From: Salipiger mucosus DSM 16094
Lineage (GTDB): Bacteria; Pseudomonadota; Alphaproteobacteria; Rhodobacterales; Rhodobacteraceae
Assembly: GCF_000442255.1 (NCBI RefSeq)
Contig: NZ_KE557273.1
Coordinates: 362,654 to 426,653 of the forward strand
DNA length: 64,000 bases
Direction: 5' to 3'
A model generated the notes under the pieces. That model was given only the letters and a program-made list of their open reading frames with translations. It had not been told where the DNA came from and did not search any database. Shown here piece by piece: positions 45,722 to 54,298 of this stretch (position 1 is the stretch's first letter; each line of letters starts with the position of its first letter). A program made the position numbers and the translations under genes.

Positions 45722-46662
45722 CACAGCCGCCTCAGGTGCAGGCCCCAGTCGGGGTCTTCCATGATCGAACGCGCGCGCATCTTCTTCCACATGCCGTACT
45801 TGTGGAAATCGAAATCCAGCCGCGACACCGCAAGCTGCACCATCGACCACAGCGCCCATTTCACGTCGGCCAGCGCCTTGTGCACGATCACGCGCGACAC
45901 GATCTCGGGCCGCACCTCGCCGAAGTATTCCTCGATCAGCTCCAGCTCACGCTGCGGCGTGAAGAACATCTCACCGAACCAGATGCCCAGATCGTAGCAG
46001 CGGTCGTTCATCGAGGCGTACTCGTAGTCGATCAGCATGATCGAGCCGTCCTCGCCGATCATGAAGTTGCCGGGCATCGGGTCGTTGAAGCAGGGCACGA
46101 GGTCGAGCCCCGAGGCGTGCAGCGCCTCGCGCGCGATGTCCGCGTTGAGCATCATCCACGCGCCGTCGCGGTACTGCCGCGCGCCGAGGTCGGCGACCTG
46201 CGCGGCGTGTTCGTCGATCATGTCGAAGACCGTCTTGGTCAGCCCCAGCGGCGGCAGCCCGTGCATGGTGCGATAGGCCGCGATGGCCGCGCGGCAGGGC
46301 TCCAGCCGGTTGAAATCGCTGTGGGTCGAGGCCCGCCGGTCGGGCAGGAAGTCGTTGATCTCGACGCCGCGCTCGGCAAGATCGTCGTAGACGCGCGGGC
46401 CAAGCCCCGCCGCCGCCGCCTTGCGCGAGGCATCCAGCGCCGCGACCCGGTCGATGAACATCTCGGTGCCGTTGCCCGGCACCTTCACGAACCAGTCTCC
46501 GCCCGCCGCGCTCTGCACGCGCCAGTTCTCGTTCGAGATCCCGCCAGAGACCGGTCCGTAGACCAGCCCCTCGGCGCCGGAAAACAGTGGCGCCTCGCGG
46601 ATCATGGTCTCGATGGTCTCCTCCATCTCGTGCGCGGCCGAGCCAAGGGGTTTCATCATCAT
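45721..46662 (-). CDS. Choline/ethanolamine-kinase-like phosphotransferase (first of two)
   Basis: A 313-residue protein of the APH/choline kinase fold. GPVSGGISNENWRV is the glycine-rich loop, FNDPMPGNFM the catalytic loop (Brenner motif with His replaced by Phe but Asp and Asn kept), and IDYEYASMNDRCYDLGIWFG the metal-binding DYE region of choline kinases. It probably phosphorylates an amino alcohol in the cytoplasm. Three ATGs in a row begin the gene; 46662 has GGGAGAGG upstream and overlaps the preceding stop. It lies directly before eutB. Its true substrate is unproven. Confidence 0.8.
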   Translation of the reverse strand: MMMKPLGSAAHEMEETIETMIREAPLFSGAEGLVYGPVSGGISNENWRVQSAAGGDWFVKVPGNGTEMFIDRVAALDASRKAAAAGLGPRVYDDLAERGVEINDFLPDRRASTHSDFNRLEPCRAAIAAYRTMHGLPPLGLTKTVFDMIDEHAAQVADLGARQYRDGAWMMLNADIAREALHASGLDLVPCFNDPMPGNFMIGEDGSIMLIDYEYASMNDRCYDLGIWFGEMFFTPQRELELIEEYFGEVRPEIVSRVIVHKALADVKWALWSMVQLAVSRLDFDFHKYGMWKKMRARSIMEDPDWGLHLRRL

Positions 46663-47588
46663 GCCGCCTCTCCCGTGATGCGGAGTTTCTCCTCGAAGGT
46701 GGGGTGCTGCAGGCACATGCGCAGGCGCAGCAGGCGCCATTCACCGTATTTCAGCCACTCCACGGCGCCGCGTTCCGACCGGTGCGCCATGAGCCGGGCC
46801 CAGAGCGCGTGCAGCATGTCGTCGACATGCGACCACAGCCGCGCGCGCGCGAACGCCGCGCGGTCGAACCCGCCCGTGTAGGCGGCGAAGCCCGCTTCCA
46901 TGTCGCTTTCGAGGTCGGTCATTTCGGCCAGCAGGCAGCCCAGGTCGTAGAGCGGGTCGTTCATGCCCGCGCGGTCGTAGTCCACCAGCATGACCTGCCC
47001 CTCGGGGCCCAGCATGACGTTCGACGACGAGCCGTCGTTGCGGCAGGGTGCCAGCGCCGCGCCCTCGGTCAGCGGCTCGATCTGCGCGATGACGCGCCGC
47101 AGCCAGAGGAAGTCGTCGGGCAGGGCGATGCCGGCCTTGCCGTGCGCCTCGATCACCGCGTCGATGCGCGCGAAGGGATCGAACCGTGCGGCCACCGCCG
47201 CGCCGCCGTGCAGGCACTTCATCGCCGCGACGATGGCTGTGACGGTCCCGGCGTCCTGCAGGTGGTGCTGGCGCCCGGTGACCCAGCCCTCGCCGAGCGC
47301 CTCCATCGCGATGGCGCCCATCTCGGCGTCGTGCCACAGCACGCGCGGGCCCGCGCCCGCCTCGCCCGCGGCGACGGCGGCCTGCATGGCGGTCCCGAGG
47401 TCGAACCATTCGCGCATCTCGGGATGGATGCGCTTGACGAAGGCATCGCCGGCCAGGGCCGAGCGGCTTTCCAGCGCCATGTAGCTGGGCGAGGCCAGCG
47501 CCGCCGGTCCGGGCCGGGCGCCTTCGACGGGCAGACCCGCCGCGCGGATCGCCTCCTGCATCATCTCGTCGGTCACGACTGCGCTCAT
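46659..47588 (-). CDS. Choline/ethanolamine-kinase-like phosphotransferase (second of two)
   Basis: A 309-residue paralogue of the next kinase gene. The catalytic loop reads RNDGSSSNVMLG (Asp and Asn kept, first His absent), and the metal loop LVDYDRAGMNDPLYDLGCLL. The N-terminal glycine loop is not recognisable (ASPSYMALESRSALAGDAFV), so ATP binding may differ and it could act as a partner subunit rather than an independent kinase. Both ends overlap neighbours by four bases, showing tight coupling with the amidohydrolase and the first kinase. Confidence 0.75.
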   Translation of the reverse strand: MSAVVTDEMMQEAIRAAGLPVEGARPGPAALASPSYMALESRSALAGDAFVKRIHPEMREWFDLGTAMQAAVAAGEAGAGPRVLWHDAEMGAIAMEALGEGWVTGRQHHLQDAGTVTAIVAAMKCLHGGAAVAARFDPFARIDAVIEAHGKAGIALPDDFLWLRRVIAQIEPLTEGAALAPCRNDGSSSNVMLGPEGQVMLVDYDRAGMNDPLYDLGCLLAEMTDLESDMEAGFAAYTGGFDRAAFARARLWSHVDDMLHALWARLMAHRSERGAVEWLKYGEWRLLRLRMCLQHPTFEEKLRITGEAA

Positions 47589-48856
47589 GAGTCCTCCGCT
47601 GCCTTGTCCAGGTTTCCACCGGCGCGGTCGATGCGCCGGATCATGTCGAGAAGCACGTCGCCCCCGGCCACCAGGTCCTCGGGCGAGGTGTATTCGTCGT
47701 TGCGGTGGATCACCCCGCCGACCGAGGGCACGGCGACCACGATGGCCGGCAACACCGCGTTGACGGCCACCGCGTCGTGCCCGCCGATGGTGTCGATGCG
47801 CATCTTCGGGTAGCCGAAATCGTCGGCCGCGCGCTCGGCCAGCGCCACCAGCCGCGCGTCGAAGCGCCCCGCCGGGCGCCGATCGACCGAGACGATCTCG
47901 GCCTCGACGGCGGCCTTCTCGGCCAGCCCCGGCAGCGCGGCGCGCAGCTCGGCCTCGGACCATTCCAGCATCGCCGGTTCCGGCGCGCGCAGCTCGCAGA
48001 ACAGCACCGCCTTGCCGGGCACGATGTTGGGCGAATTGGGCGAAACGTCGAGCCGCGCCACCGAGGTGTAGAGCGTGTCGCTGGCCGTATCGGCCAGCTC
48101 GCGCACCTTGGCGACGATGTAGGCCGCGCCCAGCACCGCGTCGCGACGGTCTTCCATCGGGGTGGGGCCGGTGTGGTTCTGCTCGCCCGTGACCTCGATG
48201 CGGACCTTGAGCGCGCCCCAGTGGCGGATGAAGGGCGCGATGCGTGCGCCCGCCGCCTCCATCTTGCTGTCGCCCTCGATGTGGATCTCGAGGTAGAGGT
48301 CCGGCTGCGGCGCCGGGTCGCTGCCCATGTAGCCGATGCGCTCCAGCTCCGCGCCCACGCTCAGGCCGTCGCGATCGGTCCGCGCCAGCGCGAAGTCGCG
48401 CGTCAGCCCCCCGGCATAGACCGACGAGCCCAGCAGCGAGGGCTGGAACCGAGCGCCTTCCTCGTTCATCCAGTCCACGATGACGTAGTTGCAGGCCGGC
48501 GCCTCGGCCTCGCGGCGCCACGACTCGACGGCGGCCAGCGCCGCGACGACGCCGTAGGCCCCGTCGAAGCGCCCGCCGCGCGGCTGGCTGTCGAGGTGCG
48601 AGCCCACCATGACCAGCGGCGCCCCGGGCCCGGCAAGCTCGAGCCGGCCGAAGAGGTTGCCGATGTCGTCCACCAGCACCTCGTAGCCGCGCGCGCGCAA
48701 CTCGCCGCAGAACCAGTCGCGGGCGGCCTTGTGCGCGTCGGTCAGCACCGGGCGGTCGACGCCGCCGTCGCCGGTGCTGCCGAACTCGGACACCTTGTCC
48801 ATCAGCTGTTGCAGCAGGCCGGCGTCGATGCCGGCGCGGTCGAGCGTGTCACTCAT
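47585..48856 (-). CDS. Zn-dependent amidohydrolase, M20 carbamoylase-like, with altered HIEQG motif
   Basis: A 423-residue enzyme of the N-carbamoyl-amino-acid hydrolase group. Metal ligands: GSHLDSQPRGGRFDGAYGV, DWMNEEGARF, and IGGHDAVAVN near the C-terminus with VGGVIHRNDEYTSPEDL. The usual HIEQGP reads HIEGDSKM, which suggests a substrate other than the common carbamoyl amino acids. NHTGPTPMEDRRDA is the dimerisation/substrate motif. It overlaps the ABC ATPase gene by eight bases and the kinase gene by four, so it belongs to the eut-linked operon. Cleaving an amide of ethanolamine or a peptide-like conjugate is inference. Confidence 0.82.
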   Translation of the reverse strand: MSDTLDRAGIDAGLLQQLMDKVSEFGSTGDGGVDRPVLTDAHKAARDWFCGELRARGYEVLVDDIGNLFGRLELAGPGAPLVMVGSHLDSQPRGGRFDGAYGVVAALAAVESWRREAEAPACNYVIVDWMNEEGARFQPSLLGSSVYAGGLTRDFALARTDRDGLSVGAELERIGYMGSDPAPQPDLYLEIHIEGDSKMEAAGARIAPFIRHWGALKVRIEVTGEQNHTGPTPMEDRRDAVLGAAYIVAKVRELADTASDTLYTSVARLDVSPNSPNIVPGKAVLFCELRAPEPAMLEWSEAELRAALPGLAEKAAVEAEIVSVDRRPAGRFDARLVALAERAADDFGYPKMRIDTIGGHDAVAVNAVLPAIVVAVPSVGGVIHRNDEYTSPEDLVAGGDVLLDMIRRIDRAGGNLDKAAEDS

Positions 48857-50678
48857 CCCGGTCCTCCTCGGGGGTCTCGTCGTTCAGGAAGCAGGCGGCC
48901 AGCGCCTGGCCGCCGCGGCTGCGCAGCGCGGGGTTCTCGCGCCGGCAGCGGTCGAAGGCATGCGGGCAGCGCCCGGCAAAGGCGCAGCCCGGCGGCAGGT
49001 CGATGGGCGAGGGCGGCTCGCCCTCGAGCAGGCAGTCCTCGGGGCGGTAACGGCGCTCCTCCAGCGTCGGCGCCGCCGAGAGCAGCGCGCGGCTGTAGGG
49101 ATGGCCGGGGTCGAAGAACAGGCGCTCGTTCGGGGCCACCTCGACGGTCTCGCCGAGGTACATCACCGCGATGCGTGAGCAGACCCGCCGCACCATCGTC
49201 AGATCGTGCGAGATGAAGATGTAGGTGAAGCCGTGCTGCGCTTGCAGCCGCTCGAAGAGATCCAGCAGCTTGCCCTGTTCGGTCTGGTCGAGCGCCGAGA
49301 GCGTCTCGTCCATGATCAGCAGCCGCGGCTCGAGCACCATGGCGCGGGCGACGTTCAGCCGCTGGCGCTGCCCGGCCGAGAGGCCCGTGGGCAGGCTGTC
49401 GTAGAGGCTGTCGGCCAGCCCGACCTCGCTCAATGCCGCGCGGGCGCGCTCGCGTCGCTTGGCGCGGCTGCCCAGACGGTGGATCTTGAGCGGCTCCTCC
49501 ACGATGGAGCCGATCGAGGATTGCGGCGGCAGCGAGCCGTAGGGATCCTGAAGCACCAGCTGGAACCGCCGCCGAAGCTCGCGCAGGCGGCGGGGCGAGG
49601 CCTCGCCCACGTTCTCGTTCTCGAAGAAGATCGAGCCGGCGTCCGGCCGCTCGAGCCCGGTCAGCAGCCGCATCAGCGAGGACTTGCCGCAGCCCGACTC
49701 GCCCACGATGCCGAAGTTGTCGCCGGGAAAGACGTCGAACTCGACGTTGCGGACCGCCTGCACCAGCGCCTTGCCGCTCTTGCCGCGCGTCTCGTAGTGC
49801 TTGGCCACGCCGCGCACCGACATGATCGCCGCCTGCTCGCGGTCCTGGCGGGTGTCCCGCCCCTCCGGGCCGCCTTCCCAGAGCGTCGGAAGCTCCTCGA
49901 TCAGCCCGCGCGTGTAGCCGTGCCCGGGCTGGACCACCAGCGCATTGGGCGTCTGCCGCTCGACCACGCGGCCGGCGTGCAGCACCATGACCTCGTCCGC
50001 CGCGTCGCAGGCCACCGGCAGCGACGAGCAGATGAACAGCACCGCGGTCGAGAAATTCTCGTTCAGCTCGCGCATGAGCTTGAGGATCTGCGCCGCGACC
50101 GTCACGTCGAGCGGCTGGGTGATGTTGTCGGCGATCAGCAGCGCGGGGTCCGAGATCAGCGCGTCGACGATCATCGCCCGCTGCATCATGCCGCCCGAAT
50201 ACTGGAACGGATACTCGTGGAAGCGCCGCTCGGCCGAGGGGATCTTGACGGCCTCGAGCAGCCGCACCGCCTTCTCGCGCGCCTGCGCCGCCGGGATGTC
50301 GGGCCGCACCGCGCGCAGCTTCTCGACCAGCTGGGCGCCGACGGTCATCGTCGGGTCGAGCGCGCCCGCCGGGTTGCCGCCGACGTAGGCGATCTCGCGC
50401 CCGGCAAGGCTGCGGGCATGGGCGGGGTCCGAGACAAGGTCGCGCCCCTCGAAGAGCACCTCGCCGCCGGTGATGTGCAACGGGGCCGAGAGCCAGCTTG
50501 CCAGCGCACGCGCCAGAACCGTCTTGCCCGAGCCGCTCTCGCCGATGACCGACAGGATCTGCCGCGGCTTCAGCTCGAAGCTGATCCGGTCGAGCACCAC
50601 GCGCCCGCCCTCGGCGGCGACCGTCAGGTCGCGCACCGAAAGCAGCGCCTCGCGGGTGGTTGCCGTGTCGAGCGCCAT
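48849..50678 (-). CDS. Dipeptide-type ABC transporter ATPase, DppD-DppF fusion with degenerate first NBD
   Basis: A 609-residue fusion of two NBDs. NBD2 is canonical: GESGCGKSS, LSAGQRQRLNVARA, LLIMDETLSALD, FISHDL. NBD1 keeps Walker A (GESGSGKT, about 46-53) and YSGGMMQR, but the Q-loop reads YVGGNPAGALDP (Gln replaced by Gly101), Walker B reads LIADNITQPLD (Glu replaced by Asn185) and the H-loop reads FICSSL (His replaced by Ser218). One ATP site is probably non-hydrolytic. The C-terminal tail has the Oligo_HPY cysteines (GCAFAGRCPHAFDRCRRENP). It powers the permeases encoded just upstream. Confidence 0.88.
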   Translation of the reverse strand: MALDTATTREALLSVRDLTVAAEGGRVVLDRISFELKPRQILSVIGESGSGKTVLARALASWLSAPLHITGGEVLFEGRDLVSDPAHARSLAGREIAYVGGNPAGALDPTMTVGAQLVEKLRAVRPDIPAAQAREKAVRLLEAVKIPSAERRFHEYPFQYSGGMMQRAMIVDALISDPALLIADNITQPLDVTVAAQILKLMRELNENFSTAVLFICSSLPVACDAADEVMVLHAGRVVERQTPNALVVQPGHGYTRGLIEELPTLWEGGPEGRDTRQDREQAAIMSVRGVAKHYETRGKSGKALVQAVRNVEFDVFPGDNFGIVGESGCGKSSLMRLLTGLERPDAGSIFFENENVGEASPRRLRELRRRFQLVLQDPYGSLPPQSSIGSIVEEPLKIHRLGSRAKRRERARAALSEVGLADSLYDSLPTGLSAGQRQRLNVARAMVLEPRLLIMDETLSALDQTEQGKLLDLFERLQAQHGFTYIFISHDLTMVRRVCSRIAVMYLGETVEVAPNERLFFDPGHPYSRALLSAAPTLEERRYRPEDCLLEGEPPSPIDLPPGCAFAGRCPHAFDRCRRENPALRSRGGQALAACFLNDETPEEDRDE

Positions 50679-50679
50679 G

Positions 50680-51591
50680 TCAGGCCCCTCCGTAGATCTT
50701 GTTGCGCGACCGCTCGAGCGCGGCGCCCATGAGGTTGATCGAGGTCAGCGTGAGCACCAGGAAGACGCCGGGCATGGTGGCGATCCACCAGGCGTTCATC
50801 AGGTACTTGCGCCCGTCCGCGATGATGTTGCCGAAGGTGGGGGTGGGCGGCTGCACGCCGAGACCCAGAAAGCCCAGCACCGACTCGAAGATCATCATCC
50901 GCGCGATATCCAGCACGGCGACGAAGGCGATGGGCGGCAGCACCAGCGGCAGGATCAGGGTGAACATGATCCGCCAGTCGTTGGCCCCCAGCACCATGGC
51001 GCCGCGCACGAACTCCTTCTTGCGCTCCGACATCACGGTCGAGCGCATGACCCGCGCGTAGACCGGCCAGCCCGCCAGCCCCAGAACCAGGATGATCGAG
51101 GGGATCGTCGGCCGCGACACGCCCAGGATGGTGATCGCGAGAATGATCATCGGGATCGACAGCTGCGCGTCGGTGAGCCGCATCAGCACCGTGTCGATCC
51201 GCCCGCCGAAGTAGCCCGAGAACAGTCCGATCATGGCGCCCACGGCCAGCATCAGCACCGTCGTCGCGATCCCGATCAGCAGCGAATAGCGCAGCCCGAC
51301 CAGCGAACGGGCCAGCATGTCGCGCCCCAGCTGGTCGGTGCCCAGCGGGTGCGCCCAGCTCCAGCCCTCGCCCATGAAGACCGGCGGCGACAGCTTGGCG
51401 CGGATGTTCATCTTGGTCGGGTCGATCTCGGACAGCCACGGGTAGAGCAGCGCCGCCGCGACCAGCACCGTGAACACGGCCAGTCCGATGCGGAACTCGA
51501 TGGAGGAAAAGGCCTCGGACCAGATCCGGGCCGAGATCTTGCGGCCCTTGCGGCGGGGCAGGGCCTCGGGGGCGATGTCGATGGAGCTCAT
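50680..51591 (-). CDS. Dipeptide-type ABC permease, DppC-like
   Basis: A 303-residue inner-membrane protein. HPLGTDQLGRDMLARSLVG is the DppC/OppC signature after the first helix, and FVRGAMVLGANDWRIMFTLI with the EAA-type loop contacts the ATPase. Six membrane segments are expected. ATG 51591 overlaps the TGA of the DppB-like gene by one base; the frame stays open upstream but without coding sense there. It is separated from the ATPase gene by one base. Confidence 0.88.
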   Translation of the reverse strand: MSSIDIAPEALPRRKGRKISARIWSEAFSSIEFRIGLAVFTVLVAAALLYPWLSEIDPTKMNIRAKLSPPVFMGEGWSWAHPLGTDQLGRDMLARSLVGLRYSLLIGIATTVLMLAVGAMIGLFSGYFGGRIDTVLMRLTDAQLSIPMIILAITILGVSRPTIPSIILVLGLAGWPVYARVMRSTVMSERKKEFVRGAMVLGANDWRIMFTLILPLVLPPIAFVAVLDIARMMIFESVLGFLGLGVQPPTPTFGNIIADGRKYLMNAWWIATMPGVFLVLTLTSINLMGAALERSRNKIYGGA

Positions 51592-52571
51592 CAGTAATCC
51601 AGCCTCGGGTCGATGGCCGTCGCGCAGAGGTCGACGACGATGTTGATCAGGACGAAGGCGGCGGCGGTGACGATGGCGATGCCCTGGATCAGCGGGAAGT
51701 CGCGCTGCATCACGGCGTTGATGGTCAGAAGGCCGAGCCCGGGGTAGTCGAAGATGAATTCGATCACGAGCACGCCGCCCAGCAGCATCGAAAACTGCAC
51801 GCCCAGCAGGTTCAGCAGCGGCACCGATGAATTCTTGATCGCGTGGCGAAAGACGATCTGGTTGCGCGTCAGCCCGCGCACCGCGGCGATGTCGATGAAG
51901 CTCTGCCCCATGACGCCCGCGACCGAGACGGTCAGCGTGCGGATAATGAAGGGCGCGATCTCGATGGCCAGCACGAAGGCGGGCAGGATCGTGTAGGCGA
52001 AGCCCTCGTAGCCGATGGCCGGCACCAGCTCGAGGTGCACCGAGAGCAGCAGCGCCAGAACGATCCCCAGCCAGAAGTTGGGCAGGCTCACGAAGAGCGA
52101 CGACAGGTAGAGCGCGATCCGGTCGGGCAGGCGTCCGGGCCTCAGCCCGCCCCAGACCCCGATGGGCACCGCGATCACCAGCGCGAAGGCCATGGCCAGC
52201 AGCGCCAGCTGCAGCGTCATGGGCGCGGTCTGCGCGATCAGGTCCCAGACCTCGGCGCGCTCGCCCCGCGTGCTGTCGTCGAAGCTGGCCCCGCCCACGG
52301 CGGCGCCGTTCGCCGGCCGCACGAAGCTCTGGCCCAGGTCGCCCTGCACCACGCCCGCGACGTATCGGCCGAACTGCTGGTAGATCGGGTCGCGCAGGCC
52401 CATGTCCTCGGCGATCTGCTCGATCAGCGCCTCGGGCGCCATGCCGCCGGCCATGAGCCGCACCGGGTCGCCGGGCACGACGCGCAGCAGGGTGAAGATC
52501 AGCGCCGAGACCAGGAAGACGATGACGGCCCCCTGCAGCAGCCGGCGGGCCAGGAATCTGACGATGAACAT
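51591..52571 (-). CDS. Dipeptide-type ABC permease, DppB-like
   Basis: A 326-residue inner-membrane protein. The N-terminus (MFIVRFLARRLLQGAVIVFL) and RVVPGDPVRLMAGG are the DppB/OppB hallmark, and IDIAAVRGLTRNQIVFRHAI is the EAA loop. The loop after the first helix has an insertion (SFDDSTRGERAEVWD) compared with short DppB proteins. It forms the channel with the DppC-like permease. The gene follows the binding-protein gene after 67 bases. Confidence 0.88.
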   Translation of the reverse strand: MFIVRFLARRLLQGAVIVFLVSALIFTLLRVVPGDPVRLMAGGMAPEALIEQIAEDMGLRDPIYQQFGRYVAGVVQGDLGQSFVRPANGAAVGGASFDDSTRGERAEVWDLIAQTAPMTLQLALLAMAFALVIAVPIGVWGGLRPGRLPDRIALYLSSLFVSLPNFWLGIVLALLLSVHLELVPAIGYEGFAYTILPAFVLAIEIAPFIIRTLTVSVAGVMGQSFIDIAAVRGLTRNQIVFRHAIKNSSVPLLNLLGVQFSMLLGGVLVIEFIFDYPGLGLLTINAVMQRDFPLIQGIAIVTAAAFVLINIVVDLCATAIDPRLDY

Positions 52572-52638
52572 CGACGTCTCCGTTCGGTGTCAGGGAAGGT
52601 CGCAGGCGGGGCCCGGTCCGGGGCCCCGCCATGATCGC

Positions 52639-54213
52639 TCAGCCGATGGTGGCCTCGGAGGCGTCGGTCGAGCCGTCGGGATAGATGAACATCCCGTCGA
52701 GATCGGCGCGCATGCCGTGGATCATCACCGAGGTGAACAGGCTCAGCGCCGGGACCTTGTCGGCCAGCATGGGCATGAGGTTCGTCTGCAGCGATTCCTC
52801 GCGCGCCTCGAGCGTCTCGGCGTTCCGCTCGGCGTCGAGCGCGGCGTCGATCTCGGGGTCCTCGATGCCGCAGATCCGCTTCGAGCCCGAGTGGAAGTGC
52901 GTGCGCAGCACGAGGTCGGGCTCGGGCGAGCCGGTCGACCAGCCGCAGTCGACCATGTGGCCGGGGCCGCCGCCCGGACGGTCATACAGCCGCTCGTTCC
53001 AGGCCGCGACCTCCATCACGTTCAGCGTGACCGGGAAGCCCTGCTCCTGCAGCAGCGCGGTGATGACCTCGCCGTATTCCTTGGTCTTGGGATAGAAGCC
53101 GGTCGAGGTGATGTATTCCAGCTCGGGCAGGCCCTCGCCGCCGGGGAAGCCCGCCTCGGCCAGCAGGCGCTGGCATTCCTCGGGGTCGTACTCGGGGTAG
53201 TTCTCGAGGTCGGTGTAGCCGAACTTGATCGGCGAGACGAAGTTGGACGAGAACTCGCCGGCCGAGCCCATGATCTGCATGATCAGGTCGCGGTCGATGG
53301 CGTGGCAGGCCGCCTTGCGCACCAGCGGGTTGTCGAAGGGCGGCTTCGAGCAGCGGAACCACAGGTACTTGTTCTCGACGGAGACGAGCCGCGACAGCTT
53401 GATGTCGTCCTCGCCTTCCAGCGTCTCGACCTGCTCGGGCTCGAGCCGCTCGATCACGTCCGCCTGGCCGTTCATCAGCGACAGCATCCGCGTGGTGGCA
53501 TCGCCCACGAAGGAGAAGGTCACGCCGGGCACGGTGGGCGTGCCCTTGAAGTAGTCCTCGTAGGCCTCCATCACGGTGTCGTTGCCGTCCTGCTCGACGA
53601 AGCGGAAGGGCCCGGTGCCGTTCAGCCGGGTCGAGAGCACGCCGTTCGGCCCCTCGGCGATGTCCGTGGCCGACATCATCGGCAGGTAGGCGGCCAGGAA
53701 GATGAACAGGTGCGCGCCGTAGCCGCCCTTCGAGGTGTCCACGATCACCGTGTAGTCGTCCGGCGTGGTGACCTCGAAGGTCTCGTTCGAGCCGGGATAC
53801 CACTGCGCCGGACGGTCGGGCAGCGAGCCGTATTCGAATGTCGCCTTCACGTCCTCGGCCTTGAAGGGCTTGCCGTCGTGGAAGGTCACGTCGTCGCGCA
53901 GCTTGATCTCGAGCCGGTAGGGGTCGAGCTGCGTGATCTCGGTCGCCAGCTCCATGTTCATCGCGCCCGGGTCGTCGGGGCGCATGGGCGCGCGGGCCAG
54001 GAAGCCCATGACGAAGCCCTCGATGGTCTTCTGCGACAGCGTGGTATGCGCGGTCGGGTCCCAGTTGCCGGTGATGTTCTCGGCCGACAGGAACATCAGC
54101 GGGCGCGAGCCCTGCGCGCGGGCGGAACTGATGAAGAAGTCGGGGTTGATCTGCGGTGCGGCCACGGCGGCGCCCGCCATCATGCCGTAGCGAAGGAAAT
54201 TCCGTCTGTCCAT
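52639..54213 (-). CDS. ABC transporter substrate-binding protein, SBP_bac_5 (peptide/opine class)
   Basis: A 524-residue exported protein with a twin-arginine leader (MDRRNFLRYGMMAGAAVAA). The family 5 core is seen in YRLEIKLRDDVTFHDGKPFK, GTGPFRFVEQDG and NPLVRKAACHAIDRDLI. It captures the ligand in the periplasm for the DppBC/DF parts encoded downstream. The family takes peptides, opines, nickel or glycosides, so the ligand is open. In an operon with an amidohydrolase, two kinases and ethanolamine ammonia-lyase, an ethanolamine-containing conjugate is a reasonable guess. Confidence 0.88.
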   Translation of the reverse strand: MDRRNFLRYGMMAGAAVAAPQINPDFFISSARAQGSRPLMFLSAENITGNWDPTAHTTLSQKTIEGFVMGFLARAPMRPDDPGAMNMELATEITQLDPYRLEIKLRDDVTFHDGKPFKAEDVKATFEYGSLPDRPAQWYPGSNETFEVTTPDDYTVIVDTSKGGYGAHLFIFLAAYLPMMSATDIAEGPNGVLSTRLNGTGPFRFVEQDGNDTVMEAYEDYFKGTPTVPGVTFSFVGDATTRMLSLMNGQADVIERLEPEQVETLEGEDDIKLSRLVSVENKYLWFRCSKPPFDNPLVRKAACHAIDRDLIMQIMGSAGEFSSNFVSPIKFGYTDLENYPEYDPEECQRLLAEAGFPGGEGLPELEYITSTGFYPKTKEYGEVITALLQEQGFPVTLNVMEVAAWNERLYDRPGGGPGHMVDCGWSTGSPEPDLVLRTHFHSGSKRICGIEDPEIDAALDAERNAETLEAREESLQTNLMPMLADKVPALSLFTSVMIHGMRADLDGMFIYPDGSTDASEATIG

Positions 54214-54298
54214 GTCGTCACTCTCCTGTTGGTCGGTCTGTCGTTGTCTTTGTCTTCGTGGTTGTCCCGTCCCTGTCGGCCTGCCCGCCGGGGTGCGT

